NCBI GenBank assembly: GCA_947500295.1
Contig: CANMRM010000002.1
Coordinates: 186,001-250,000, forward strand
Length of the DNA stretch: 64,000 nucleotides
Reading direction: 5' to 3'
Source: an uncultured Kordiimonas sp.
GTDB lineage: Bacteria > Pseudomonadota > Alphaproteobacteria > Sphingomonadales > Kordiimonadaceae
Positions 25,874-34,684 of the stretch are shown piece after piece. Each line of letters begins with the position of its first letter. Within the stretch, counting starts at the first letter, position 1. The position numbers and the translations under genes are program-made. The notes under the pieces were generated by a model. It was not told the DNA's origin. It saw only the letters and a list, made by a program, of their open reading frames with translations, and did no database searches.

Positions 25874-26140
25874 ATTTGCCCAGTAGTCTGAAGGGATAAG
25901 GTTTCTCAACCAGATCGTCGCTGCTGTCATTTCCATGCTTGGCGAATACTATGCAAAGTGACCCCAACGAGGTTTCATCGCACAAGCACAATAAACGACG
26001 AAAACACCCCGCTTTCGCACTCCGCAGTTTTGTAGGGAATTGTACTAATTTGTATCACAAGTGTAGAGCGCTTGACCGACCCCACTCTACTTGGTTAGTC
26101 ACGAACCCCAAGCCAATAAATGCCTATGGGGACTGGGAAA
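25874..26140 (+). other. Long leader region of the TonB-dependent receptor
   Basis: Together with the terminator this is a 317-base gap without a gene. No coding frame, Fur-like dyad or known riboswitch was recognised. The AT-rich stretch about 26035-26070 (TTGTACTAATTTGTATCAC) is the likeliest promoter area, but no consensus pair stands out. Confidence 0.4.
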
Positions 26141-28855
26141 ATGACGACACCAATTCAAAAACTTGCAATGACCGTCAGCGTGTTTGCCATAGTGCAATCT
26201 GCCTGTCTATCAGGCGCATCCGCACGTGAGGAAGCAATCGCGGAAATTCCAGTTGATGAAATCATTACCATAGGTACACGCCGCAAGGCCCGATCTGCTG
26301 CGGACCATCCCGCGCCGATTGATGTGATAGACGGCTCCGAACTTCTGCATCAGGGCGGCACTGACATCGCTAACCTGCTGAGAACTGCTGTTCCCTCCTA
26401 CAATGTGAATACCCAGGCAATCAGCGATGCTGCGACCTTGGTGCGACCGGCTAATCTGCGCGGCCTGAGCCCGGATTCGACCCTTGTTCTGGTGAACGGA
26501 AAGCGTCGTCATCGTGCCGCCGTTATTTCGTTCCTGGGCGGTGGGATTTCAGACGGCGCACACGGACCAGACATTGCGGTTATCCCTGCAATCGCCCTGA
26601 AAAACGTTGAGGTTTTGCGCGACGGTGCTGCATCTCAGTATGGATCCGATGCCATCGCAGGGGTTATCAACTTTAACCTGCGCGACGAGGCTGAAGGCTT
26701 GATTGTCGAAGGTCAGTGGGGCGAGACATACAAGGGCGACGGCGGTCACTATAAAGTTTCCGCCAACCTTGGTTTACCAATCACGATCGGTAACGGTGGT
26801 TTCCTGAACATTAGCGGAGAATACAGCGAGACAGATGCAACCAGTCGTTCGGTCCAGCGGGATGACGCTGCTGATCTGATCGCCACAGGCAATACGGCAA
26901 TCGCAGATCCGGCACAAATCTGGGGCCAACCGAACGTCAATGACAATTATGCTTTTTTTGCCAATACTGCGGTCTCCTTCAGCGACGCCGTCGAACTGTA
27001 TGCCCACGGCAACTATGCCGAACGGCAGGTTGAAGGCGGCTTTTTCTTCCGCAACCCAACTAACAGGGGCGGCGTTTTTTCAAACGATGGTGGCGCCACA
27101 TTGTTGGTCGGTGATCTCACAACAGATGGATCCGGCAATTGCCCCACGATTGCTATAACAGACAATATCCCGGATCCTGCAGCACTGGCGGCGGTCATTG
27201 CTGATCCCAACTGTTTCGCGTTCAATGAATTGTTTCCCGGCGGTTTTACGCCTCGGTTTGGCGGCAATCTTGAAGATCGTTCAATCGTTGTTGGCTCTCG
27301 GGGTATGCTGTCGGTTGGCAGCGGCCTCAGCTATGATATCAGCTACAGCTACGGCAAGAACAAGTCGGACTTTTTCATCAATAATACGATCAATGCCAGC
27401 CTGGGACCAGATACACCGACAAGCTTTGCCCCCGGGGGCTACCGGCAAACGGACAATAATTTTAACATTGACCTGGCGTACGGCGTACCGGTTGATTTTT
27501 TTGCCTCGGACCTGAACGTCGCGGCTGGCTTTGAACTCCGCAAGGAAACATTCACAATCGAGGCCGGTGAAACGGCCTCCTTCTTGATTGGCCCCCTGGC
27601 CGCACCCTCAACAGCATTTCCTGCCGGGCAAGGGTTTTCCTCAAGTTCTAATGGGTTTGGTGGCTTTACCACTGCAAGTGCCGGCGCCAGTTCACAGCGC
27701 AACTACGCTCTCTATCTTGACCTTGAAGCCGATGTGACCGACCGGCTCATTCTTCAAGGAGCGCTTCGGTATGAGGACTTTTACAATACCTTTGGAGGCA
27801 CCACCAATTTCAAGGTCGGCGGGCTGTACAAACTTTCCGATTTCGTCCGGCTTCGCTCGACCTACAGTACCGGCTTTCATGCGCCGACTGCAGGCCAGGC
27901 CAACGTTTCAAATATCACAACAGCGTTTAGCGGCGCCATTCTGGTCGATCAGGGCACGATCCCGCTGACCAGCAATGCCGGCCAGTTTATCGCAGACTTC
28001 ATAGAGGATAATGCGGGTATACGGCCTGAGCTCGGCCCGGAAACATCCCGCAGTTTCACCATCGGCCTTGGCTTTAACCTGATGGACATAGATGTCACCT
28101 TCGACTATTTCCACATTACGGTCAAAGACCGAATTTCGATCTCGGACCAACAGGATTTTGTCGCCGCGCTCAGACAAACCGCGACCAACAACAACGTCAG
28201 TTTCAGCGATACCGATGCGACGAGCCAGTTATTGAACCTGCTGGACGGCGCGGGCGTATTGAACGCAGCCGATTTTGCGGGCGCAGAAGACTTGACAAGT
28301 TTCGGCTTCTTCAACAACGCGTTCGATACCCGCACCCAGGGGCTGGACCTGGTTGCCAGCACCGCCCTCAACCTGACTGAAGATGGGGAGACCCGCATTT
28401 CTCTGGCACTTAACTGGACCGACACCAAGGTAACCAGTGGCACGCTAAGTGATGGCTCCGGCCCGTTATCGTTTACCCGCGAACGCCAGATCGAAGACAG
28501 CCTGCCAGCATGGCGCGGCAACATCGCTATCACTCATAACCAGGGGCCCTGGCGAGGTCTTGCCCGGCTTAACTATTTTGGCAGCTTCTTTGAGTGTCAT
28601 CTGGATTCAGTTGGCAGCGACGCAATCGGGAGCTGCGACCTACCGATCAACGCAAGCAGCGAGATCACCGCTGATATGGAGATAGGTTATCAGATAACCG
28701 AGAATTTCGAACTGGTTGCCGGGGCATCAAACATGTTCGATTCGACCCCGGACGCAAACCCGTTTGCCGGAACAGCAGGTGCGCAGTTTCCGGTTGTTGC
28801 ACCGAACGGTTTCAACGGGGGGGCATACTATATCAGGGTGCGAGCCGGCTTTTGA
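26141..28855 (+). CDS. TonB-dependent outer-membrane receptor
   Basis: A 904-residue outer-membrane importer. Signal peptide (to about residue 29, GASA-R), then a TonB-box-like DEIITIGTR, a plug domain with the RPANLRGLSPDSTLVLVNGK signature, and a long beta-barrel ending in the aromatic C-terminus YYIRVRAGF. The substrate is unknown: no siderophore, vitamin or glycan genes are adjacent. It contains two short Cys-bearing loops (GNCPT and DPNCFAF; ECHLD and GSCDLP) that could form extracellular disulfides. ATG 26141 is chosen over one seven codons upstream because GGGGACTGGG precedes it. Confidence 0.95.
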   Translation: MTTPIQKLAMTVSVFAIVQSACLSGASAREEAIAEIPVDEIITIGTRRKARSAADHPAPIDVIDGSELLHQGGTDIANLLRTAVPSYNVNTQAISDAATLVRPANLRGLSPDSTLVLVNGKRRHRAAVISFLGGGISDGAHGPDIAVIPAIALKNVEVLRDGAASQYGSDAIAGVINFNLRDEAEGLIVEGQWGETYKGDGGHYKVSANLGLPITIGNGGFLNISGEYSETDATSRSVQRDDAADLIATGNTAIADPAQIWGQPNVNDNYAFFANTAVSFSDAVELYAHGNYAERQVEGGFFFRNPTNRGGVFSNDGGATLLVGDLTTDGSGNCPTIAITDNIPDPAALAAVIADPNCFAFNELFPGGFTPRFGGNLEDRSIVVGSRGMLSVGSGLSYDISYSYGKNKSDFFINNTINASLGPDTPTSFAPGGYRQTDNNFNIDLAYGVPVDFFASDLNVAAGFELRKETFTIEAGETASFLIGPLAAPSTAFPAGQGFSSSSNGFGGFTTASAGASSQRNYALYLDLEADVTDRLILQGALRYEDFYNTFGGTTNFKVGGLYKLSDFVRLRSTYSTGFHAPTAGQANVSNITTAFSGAILVDQGTIPLTSNAGQFIADFIEDNAGIRPELGPETSRSFTIGLGFNLMDIDVTFDYFHITVKDRISISDQQDFVAALRQTATNNNVSFSDTDATSQLLNLLDGAGVLNAADFAGAEDLTSFGFFNNAFDTRTQGLDLVASTALNLTEDGETRISLALNWTDTKVTSGTLSDGSGPLSFTRERQIEDSLPAWRGNIAITHNQGPWRGLARLNYFGSFFECHLDSVGSDAIGSCDLPINASSEITADMEIGYQITENFELVAGASNMFDSTPDANPFAGTAGAQFPVVAPNGFNGGAYYIRVRAGF

Positions 28856-28925
28856 AATCAAAAACATCATCCTCGCGTCTAGCGTAATGTATGCAATAAT
28901 ACACAACGCCCAGCAGTCACCCCAG

Positions 28926-29528
28926 TCAGGATTGCTTCAATGGAAACGGATAAACAGTATCCGATGTTTCACCCCGGCTGTCACGGTCGTGCTGGACGGC
29001 CAGTAGTCGGTAGTGCTCTGCCATGCCGCGGTTCTTTTCAAGCTCTGCGTCTTTGACAAAACGCACAAATCTGGCCGGGCTGCCTGCCCACAGCTCACCG
29101 CGTTTTATCCGTTTGCCAGGTGTCAGCATCGCGCCAGCCGCCAGCATTCCGTCAGACTCGATGACCGTATTATCCATCACGATGCCATTCATGCCGACAA
29201 AACTGTTATCTTCCAGATGACAGCCATGCAGCATCGCTTTGTGGGCAACCAGCACATCATTTCCAATGGTGGTTGGGAAAGTCCTTGTACTCACATGAAT
29301 AACCGTACCATCCTGAATATTGGTACGGTCTCCAATAAGTATGTGGTTCACGTCCCCCCTCAGCACACAGTTATGCCAGATACTGACACCTTCACCAACG
29401 GTCACAGAGCCAATGAGCTGCGCACCATGGAAAACAAATGCCGAGTCCGGCACGGTCGGCCAGATTGCCTGAAACGGCGTTAGCGTACCGCCATGTTTGG
29501 TGGTTTTGGAAAAAGGGGGCTTGTTCAT
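28926..29528 (-). CDS. Gamma-class carbonic anhydrase family protein
   Basis: A 200-residue left-handed beta-helix trimer of hexapeptide repeats. The three zinc-binding His of the gamma class are present: H78 in GTVIHVS, H96 in VLVAHKA and H101 in MLHGCHL, as are RGDVN and NIQDG. The acidic loop of Cam is absent, as in CamH/YrdA proteins, whose activity varies. It is 15 bases downstream of argC, so the two may share a transcript. Confidence 0.92.
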   Translation of the reverse strand: MNKPPFSKTTKHGGTLTPFQAIWPTVPDSAFVFHGAQLIGSVTVGEGVSIWHNCVLRGDVNHILIGDRTNIQDGTVIHVSTRTFPTTIGNDVLVAHKAMLHGCHLEDNSFVGMNGIVMDNTVIESDGMLAAGAMLTPGKRIKRGELWAGSPARFVRFVKDAELEKNRGMAEHYRLLAVQHDRDSRGETSDTVYPFPLKQS

Positions 29529-29543
29529 AGTGCATTGAATTCC

Positions 29544-30671
29544 TTATGGAAACATGGGCGCTTGCATGAGGCCGGTCGTTTCATCCAGCCCCAGCATCAA
29601 ATTCATATTCTGCACCGCCTGCCCTGACGATCCTTTTACCAGGTTGTCGATGGCGACAACAACAATGGCCCGGTCTGCCTGCCGATCTGCAAACACATTC
29701 ATGACGCACTGGTTGGACCCGCGTACCATCCGCGTTGCCGGTGCTGTGGTGTCTGACAAAACTTGTACAAAGGGCTCGTGCGCATAAGTGTTTTCGAGCG
29801 TCCTCTTCAGCAAGTCCGCAGTTTGCCCCTCGGATAGCTTTACATAGATGGTTTCAAGCTCCCCCCGGTTCATTGGCACCAGATGCGGTGTGAAGCTGAT
29901 ACTCACCGAACGCTCGGCAGCGACCGCCAGTTCCTGTTCGATCTCGGGCATATGCCTGTGGGCGCCAAGCCCATATGGATGCATGGCCTCAGACACTTCC
30001 ACAAACAGATTTTGCTCCTTTAATGACCGGCCAGCGCCAGACACACCTGACTTGGCGTCGATGATAATGTCATCGCCGACAATCACCTGCGCTTTCAGAA
30101 GTGGCATGAGAGCCAGCAAAGCTGCCGTCGGGTAACATCCGGGGCATGCAACCAGCCGGGCTTTGCTTATGTCGTCCCGGTACCATTCCGTGAGGCCATA
30201 AACCGCTTTTGGCTGCACCGAAATTGCGGTGTGCTCTCGGCCATACCACTGCTCATACTGCGCAGTATCCCGCAACCGAAAATCGGCGCTCAAATCAATG
30301 ATCTTGATATCGCCCGGGGCTTGCGACGCAAGATCAGCCCGGGTTTCGGCAACGAGTTCTTCCAAGAGACTGTGTTTGGTCGCATGCATCATGCCCATGA
30401 TGACCTGCTGGCTGGTGGCATGCGGCAACGCGCAAAAAACGGCATCCAGATCGAGGGCCGGCCACTCAACGTCATCGATACTGATGAGGTCCGGCAAGTC
30501 GTCGCCGTGAAAATGAGGGAAAATAGCGCTAATTGGCTGACCTGCCTTGCGCTCCGCGGTCATCAGCACGATTTCTACATTTGGGTGCCGCACCAGCAGG
30601 CGCACCAGGTCGGCACCGGTGTATCCGCTTGCCCCCAAAATCCCCACTCTGAACTTCCGACTGTCTGCCAT
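29544..30671 (-). CDS. argC: N-acetyl-gamma-glutamyl-phosphate reductase
   Basis: Reduces N-acetylglutamyl phosphate with NADPH in arginine synthesis. 375 residues: dinucleotide motif GILGASGYTGADL near 9-21, active Cys179 in ACPGCYPTA, and AKSGVSGAGR. An insertion around residues 96-120 (after HATSQQVIMG) makes it longer than the E. coli enzyme, as in several alphaproteobacteria. ATG 30671. A hairpin separates it from motA upstream. In many alphaproteobacteria argC follows rpsI; here about 9.7 kb separate them. Confidence 0.95.
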   Translation of the reverse strand: MADSRKFRVGILGASGYTGADLVRLLVRHPNVEIVLMTAERKAGQPISAIFPHFHGDDLPDLISIDDVEWPALDLDAVFCALPHATSQQVIMGMMHATKHSLLEELVAETRADLASQAPGDIKIIDLSADFRLRDTAQYEQWYGREHTAISVQPKAVYGLTEWYRDDISKARLVACPGCYPTAALLALMPLLKAQVIVGDDIIIDAKSGVSGAGRSLKEQNLFVEVSEAMHPYGLGAHRHMPEIEQELAVAAERSVSISFTPHLVPMNRGELETIYVKLSEGQTADLLKRTLENTYAHEPFVQVLSDTTAPATRMVRGSNQCVMNVFADRQADRAIVVVAIDNLVKGSSGQAVQNMNLMLGLDETTGLMQAPMFP

Positions 30672-30696
30672 TTTTCTCAACCCCGATCATTCCAAA

Positions 30697-30731
30697 CACA
30701 AAAACGCGGCCCATGGTGACATAAGCCGCGT
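30697..30731 (-). terminator. Probable rho-independent terminator after motA
   Basis: Minus-strand stem ACGCGGC/GCCGCGT with a 14-base loop, followed by TTTTGTGTTT. It lies between motA and argC. Confidence 0.6.
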
Positions 30732-30773
30732 CGTCATCAATTGATTTCTGACTGTGCCACTGGGGCGTCAGGT

Positions 30774-31643
30774 TTAAATGTCTGGTGGCAGTTCCGCAAT
30801 AGCTTCTTCAAGCTCGAGGAAAGTCGGCATCAGTGGACCAGGCACATTGCGGCGCCCAAGTTCGACCGAAATCTGCGGGGCATTGCCCTGCAGGTGAGAA
30901 ACAAGAACCACTTTAATAATCTCGAAGAAGCGGCCCTCTTCCTGCAAAATCTGGTTAAACCTGCCGGCAATCGGCGCAACCATCAGATAGGACAGGAAAA
31001 TACCAAGGAAGGTACCAACAAGCGCGCCGCCTACCATGCCACCCAGGACTTCTACAGGCTCGGCAATCGCACCCATGGTTTTCACGATGCCCAGAACGGC
31101 CGCCACAATACCAACCGCAGGCAGGCCGTCTGCCATTGTTTGCAGGGCGTGCTGTGGTTCATGCTCTTCTGAATGGTGCCTTTCCAGATCTGCATTCATC
31201 GCATCTTCCATCTGGTTCGGATCATCAAAGTTCATCGTGAGCATACGGATATAATCGCATATGAACTCGACCACATGATGGTCTTCGACAATGCGCGGAA
31301 ACTGCTGGAAAATTTTGGACTCTTCGGGGTTTTCGACATGAGCCTCAATCGCCACGACACCCTTGGAGCGAATGGTCTTTATCAGCAGGAACATCAGGCA
31401 CAGCAGGTCACGGTAATCTTCCGCTTTCCACTTTGGCCCTTTCATGACTTTGCCGATGCCGCCCAGCGCACCCGCCATGACACCTGTCGAGTTTGCACTG
31501 ATAAATGCCCCGAGCGAGCCACCAAAAATGATCATCAACTCATAGGGAAGCGCATAAAGGATAATGTCGAAACTGCCGCCGGCCAGCGCGAAGCCGCCAA
31601 ACACCATAACCAGGACGACAATCAGCCCGATAATTAGAAACAT
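30774..31643 (-). CDS. motA: Flagellar motor stator protein MotA
   Basis: Inner-membrane proton-channel subunit of the flagellar stator. 289 residues with two N-terminal membrane helices, a large cytoplasmic loop (MKGPKWKAEDYRDLLCLMF, with conserved charged residues), then the two C-terminal helices with GLPAVGIVAAVLGIVKTMG. No motB or other flagellar gene is in the window, so the partner must be elsewhere. Downstream hairpin at 30697-30731. Confidence 0.95.
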   Translation of the reverse strand: MFLIIGLIVVLVMVFGGFALAGGSFDIILYALPYELMIIFGGSLGAFISANSTGVMAGALGGIGKVMKGPKWKAEDYRDLLCLMFLLIKTIRSKGVVAIEAHVENPEESKIFQQFPRIVEDHHVVEFICDYIRMLTMNFDDPNQMEDAMNADLERHHSEEHEPQHALQTMADGLPAVGIVAAVLGIVKTMGAIAEPVEVLGGMVGGALVGTFLGIFLSYLMVAPIAGRFNQILQEEGRFFEIIKVVLVSHLQGNAPQISVELGRRNVPGPLMPTFLELEEAIAELPPDI

Positions 31644-31792
31644 TTTCCGTTCTCACCCACTTCTGGTTAGAGACACCTGCCTTATTCGGGAAGAGTTTCC
31701 TTCAATAGCCTTAACAAGCTATTAAGACTGTTGAGAAAAATTGCCTTAGGGCGACCTGCTTACAATGGGTTGAACAGGATGACGGCTGACAT

Positions 31793-32401
31793 CTAGTCAG
31801 GATACTTGACACTGCAGCCATAGGGTTTTGTCTGCGGGTCCGTAACACTGCGATCCGACTGCAATTCATGCCATGCGGCGAGCACGTAGTTTTTTGCCCC
31901 TTCAAGGCTGCGCAGGCTTGCAGATGGTTTGTCATCAATAGCGCCCTGATATTGCAGGATACCGTTTTCATCCACGATGAACATGTGCGGCGTGGTTTTC
32001 GCGGCATATAGCCGGCCAATTTCACCTTCCGGGTCCAGTATCACCAGGTCAGCATATACCCCGCGCTCCGCGGTCAGTCGCTGCGCCTGAGAGGCGGTGA
32101 CATGTCCTTGCTTGCCGGCTGCCGACGAAATAATGGAAATCCAGACTGCGCCGTCCTCGGTTAAGGCGCGCTGCGTTCTCTGCATATTGCCGCTGCCGTA
32201 ATGTTTGCGCACATAGGGACATTCGTGGTTAGTCCATTCAAGCACAACCGATCTGCCGCGAAAGTCCGAGAGCCTGACATTTTCTCCACTCATCGTCAGG
32301 CCTTTGAAATCGGGCGCAAGTTCTCCGTTTGCAGGTGATGCGGCTGCACCAGCGCCAAACAGAAACACCATGATCAGAGATATAAACAGCCGGCTCATCA
32401 T
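31793..32401 (-). CDS. Exported redoxin (AhpC/TSA-like thioredoxin fold)
   Basis: A 202-residue periplasmic thioredoxin-fold protein with a signal peptide ending about residue 21. The active segment is TNHECPYVRKHYG with single Cys61 in the peroxiredoxin/thioredoxin position, followed by the cis-Pro in KTTPHMFIV and a C-terminal Cys in KPYGCSVKY that may act as resolving Cys. Encoded 12 bases downstream of dsbD, so it is likely a client kept reduced by DsbD. The reaction is not established. Confidence 0.85.
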   Translation of the reverse strand: MMSRLFISLIMVFLFGAGAAASPANGELAPDFKGLTMSGENVRLSDFRGRSVVLEWTNHECPYVRKHYGSGNMQRTQRALTEDGAVWISIISSAAGKQGHVTASQAQRLTAERGVYADLVILDPEGEIGRLYAAKTTPHMFIVDENGILQYQGAIDDKPSASLRSLEGAKNYVLAAWHELQSDRSVTDPQTKPYGCSVKYPD

Positions 32402-32413
32402 ACCGTCCCTTGC

Positions 32414-34531
32414 TTACTCGATCGCATTGACAGCATCAGCAATGATGCCCGGGGTCAGGATTTCAGGCAGGATGACCGCTTCACTGCTACCGTTTGCGAA
32501 CAACAGGTAAAGCGGCACACCGGCACGGCCATAATCTGCAAGCAGGTTGGCAATTTCGGCATTCCGGTTAGTCCAGTCGCCCTTGAGCATCCTGATGCCT
32601 CTGTCCGCAAACAAGGCCTGCGTTTCATCGGTAAACAGCGCCACCTGCTCATTGACCTTGCAGGTAATGCACCACTCTGCCGTGAAATAGGCGAACACTG
32701 TTTCATCGTCCGCCAGCAGGGCCGCCAGATTTTCTTCGCTATAGGCCTGGATATCCCCTGTAGATTGCGTTTCTGTCCCGGGCTGCTGCGCAAACGGTTG
32801 GTAGATAATGCTGCCTAACGCACCAAGGAAAAACAGGATGGCCGCAGCTCTGCCGATTTGCCCTTTGAAGCTTTGCCAAAGCCAAACGCCAAAAATGGCG
32901 GCAATAACGCCGACTAGAAGGGCCAGCGTTGCTGTGGCGCCGGCCTGCAGATTGAAAACATACAAAAGCCAGGCCGCAGTAAGATACATGGGGAAAGCCA
33001 GCGCCTGCTTGAGAGTTTCCATCCATGCCCCCGGGCGCGGCATCATGCGCGCCAGCGCCGGACTGTAGGACAGCGCAAGGAACGGCAGCGCGAGGCCGAA
33101 TGCAAGAAGGCTGAAAATCAGAAAGACAACAGGTGCAGGCTGGGTGAGCGCAAAACCAATTGCCGGTGCCATTAGTGGCGCTGTGCACGGCGTTGCAACC
33201 AGCGCGGCCAAAACACCTTGGAAGAAAGCGCCTTTATTGCCACTTTCAGCTGCGAGCTCCTGCCCCGCACCTTCGGCGCCGATCGTGATGTTGAACATGC
33301 CCGACAACGACAGGGCAACGAGCACCATCAACAGAACCAGTGAACCTACAAAAGCAGGCTCTTGCAGCTGGAACCCCCAGCCAATGGCTGCACCGCCAGA
33401 TTTGATCAGCAGCAAGACAGCAACAATAACCATGAAACTGACCCAGATTCCAGCCGTGTATGCCCAGCCTTCCTGTTGGCGCTCAGACGCTGATTTTGCG
33501 TTCGCGGATATGAAGGAGAACGCTTTCAGCGACAGCACAGGGAATACACAGGGCATCAGGTTGAGCACCATGCCCCCAAGCAGCGCAAACACGATTGCTT
33601 GCCAAAGCGGCAAACTGGCCTGAACAAGAGGTGATGTGCCCCCGGTTGCTGGCGACGCGACAGCTTGCTGCACCATGGATGCTTCCACTTCAACAGCACG
33701 GTTGCTGCCATCCTCGAAGGTCAGAAGCACAACACCATTGCCGCCAGTGGCCTCAAGGCCACCAACAGTGCGTTTCATGTCAACAAAAAGGCCCTCTTCC
33801 GTGAGTGCCCATTGCTGTTCCGCCGCATATTCGGTAACACCCTCTCCTTCCGGAAAGAAATAGGCTTCAGTCAAACCGGGAATTTCGGATTCGTCGACAT
33901 AAATCTTAAGGCGCGACTGCGCGTCATAAATTTCCAGAGAGGCGTTCCAGATCGCCAGCTCAGGCAACGCCCTGCGAGCGGCCACGAACAATCCAGCTGC
34001 TTCTTCGCTTACTGCAAGCGTACCAACCGGAATTTCGGAGGCCCAGGTGCCATCCTGGGGCACACACTCGATTTCACACACCAACCATTCAATGTCGACC
34101 GAGACGGGAATGGAATTGCCTGTGTAGCTACTTTCTATAGTCAGCGGAATAAGAAGCGTATTCGGGGCCTCATATCCATAATTCATCAAGGGGCCAATGG
34201 GCATACGGTGCGGCACCGGATACAATGGTTCACCGGCTGTCACCCCTTCAGGCAGGGTCCAGTAAAAAATAGGCGCAGCACCGCTGTCCCCGTAATTTTT
34301 CCAATAGGAATGCCAGCCCTCACGAGGGCGCATCTCCAGACCGAGCCATATAATTTCGCCGGGCGCCGCGACAGCATACTCCGAGACGAGTGTGGCGCTA
34401 CTATGCGACCCTTCAACCGTGCCCAGTTCCATTGCTGCGGCTTCTCTGGCCGGGGCCATGAAAAAAGCCACAAATAGTGCGAAGAGAGCTGACGCCAAGG
34501 CTCTACCCAAAACTGCTACCGGACGTTCCAA
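32414..34531 (-). CDS. DsbD-family thiol:disulfide interchange protein
   Basis: Carries electrons from cytoplasmic thioredoxin to periplasmic proteins. 705 residues: signal peptide; an N-terminal periplasmic domain with a Cys pair in VCEIECVPQDG; a membrane domain of about eight helices with Cys in LMPCVFPVLSLK and VATPCTAPLMAP; and a C-terminal thioredoxin domain with CITC in AEWCITCKV. The start is TTG 34531, with AGGGG six bases upstream; no ATG precedes the signal peptide. Length exceeds E. coli DsbD because of the larger N-domain, closer to the ScsB/DsbD-long type. Couples to the redoxin gene downstream. Confidence 0.9.
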   Translation of the reverse strand: MERPVAVLGRALASALFALFVAFFMAPAREAAAMELGTVEGSHSSATLVSEYAVAAPGEIIWLGLEMRPREGWHSYWKNYGDSGAAPIFYWTLPEGVTAGEPLYPVPHRMPIGPLMNYGYEAPNTLLIPLTIESSYTGNSIPVSVDIEWLVCEIECVPQDGTWASEIPVGTLAVSEEAAGLFVAARRALPELAIWNASLEIYDAQSRLKIYVDESEIPGLTEAYFFPEGEGVTEYAAEQQWALTEEGLFVDMKRTVGGLEATGGNGVVLLTFEDGSNRAVEVEASMVQQAVASPATGGTSPLVQASLPLWQAIVFALLGGMVLNLMPCVFPVLSLKAFSFISANAKSASERQQEGWAYTAGIWVSFMVIVAVLLLIKSGGAAIGWGFQLQEPAFVGSLVLLMVLVALSLSGMFNITIGAEGAGQELAAESGNKGAFFQGVLAALVATPCTAPLMAPAIGFALTQPAPVVFLIFSLLAFGLALPFLALSYSPALARMMPRPGAWMETLKQALAFPMYLTAAWLLYVFNLQAGATATLALLVGVIAAIFGVWLWQSFKGQIGRAAAILFFLGALGSIIYQPFAQQPGTETQSTGDIQAYSEENLAALLADDETVFAYFTAEWCITCKVNEQVALFTDETQALFADRGIRMLKGDWTNRNAEIANLLADYGRAGVPLYLLFANGSSEAVILPEILTPGIIADAVNAIE

Positions 34532-34684
34532 TCCAAGCCCCTATTCTTTCAAATATCAACGTCCATCAGGCACCCTAACTGCCTGATGGAGATGGCTGTC
34601 CTCCTACCTGAAAAGGTCGGAAAAAGCATATCACATGTCTGTTAAAGGCACGTGTGCCTGCGCCATGTTTACTCTTGCCCGAGT

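Noticed and set aside
33665-34477. 270-residue plus-strand open frame inside dsbD
   Set aside because: Antisense shadow of the dsbD N-terminal domain.
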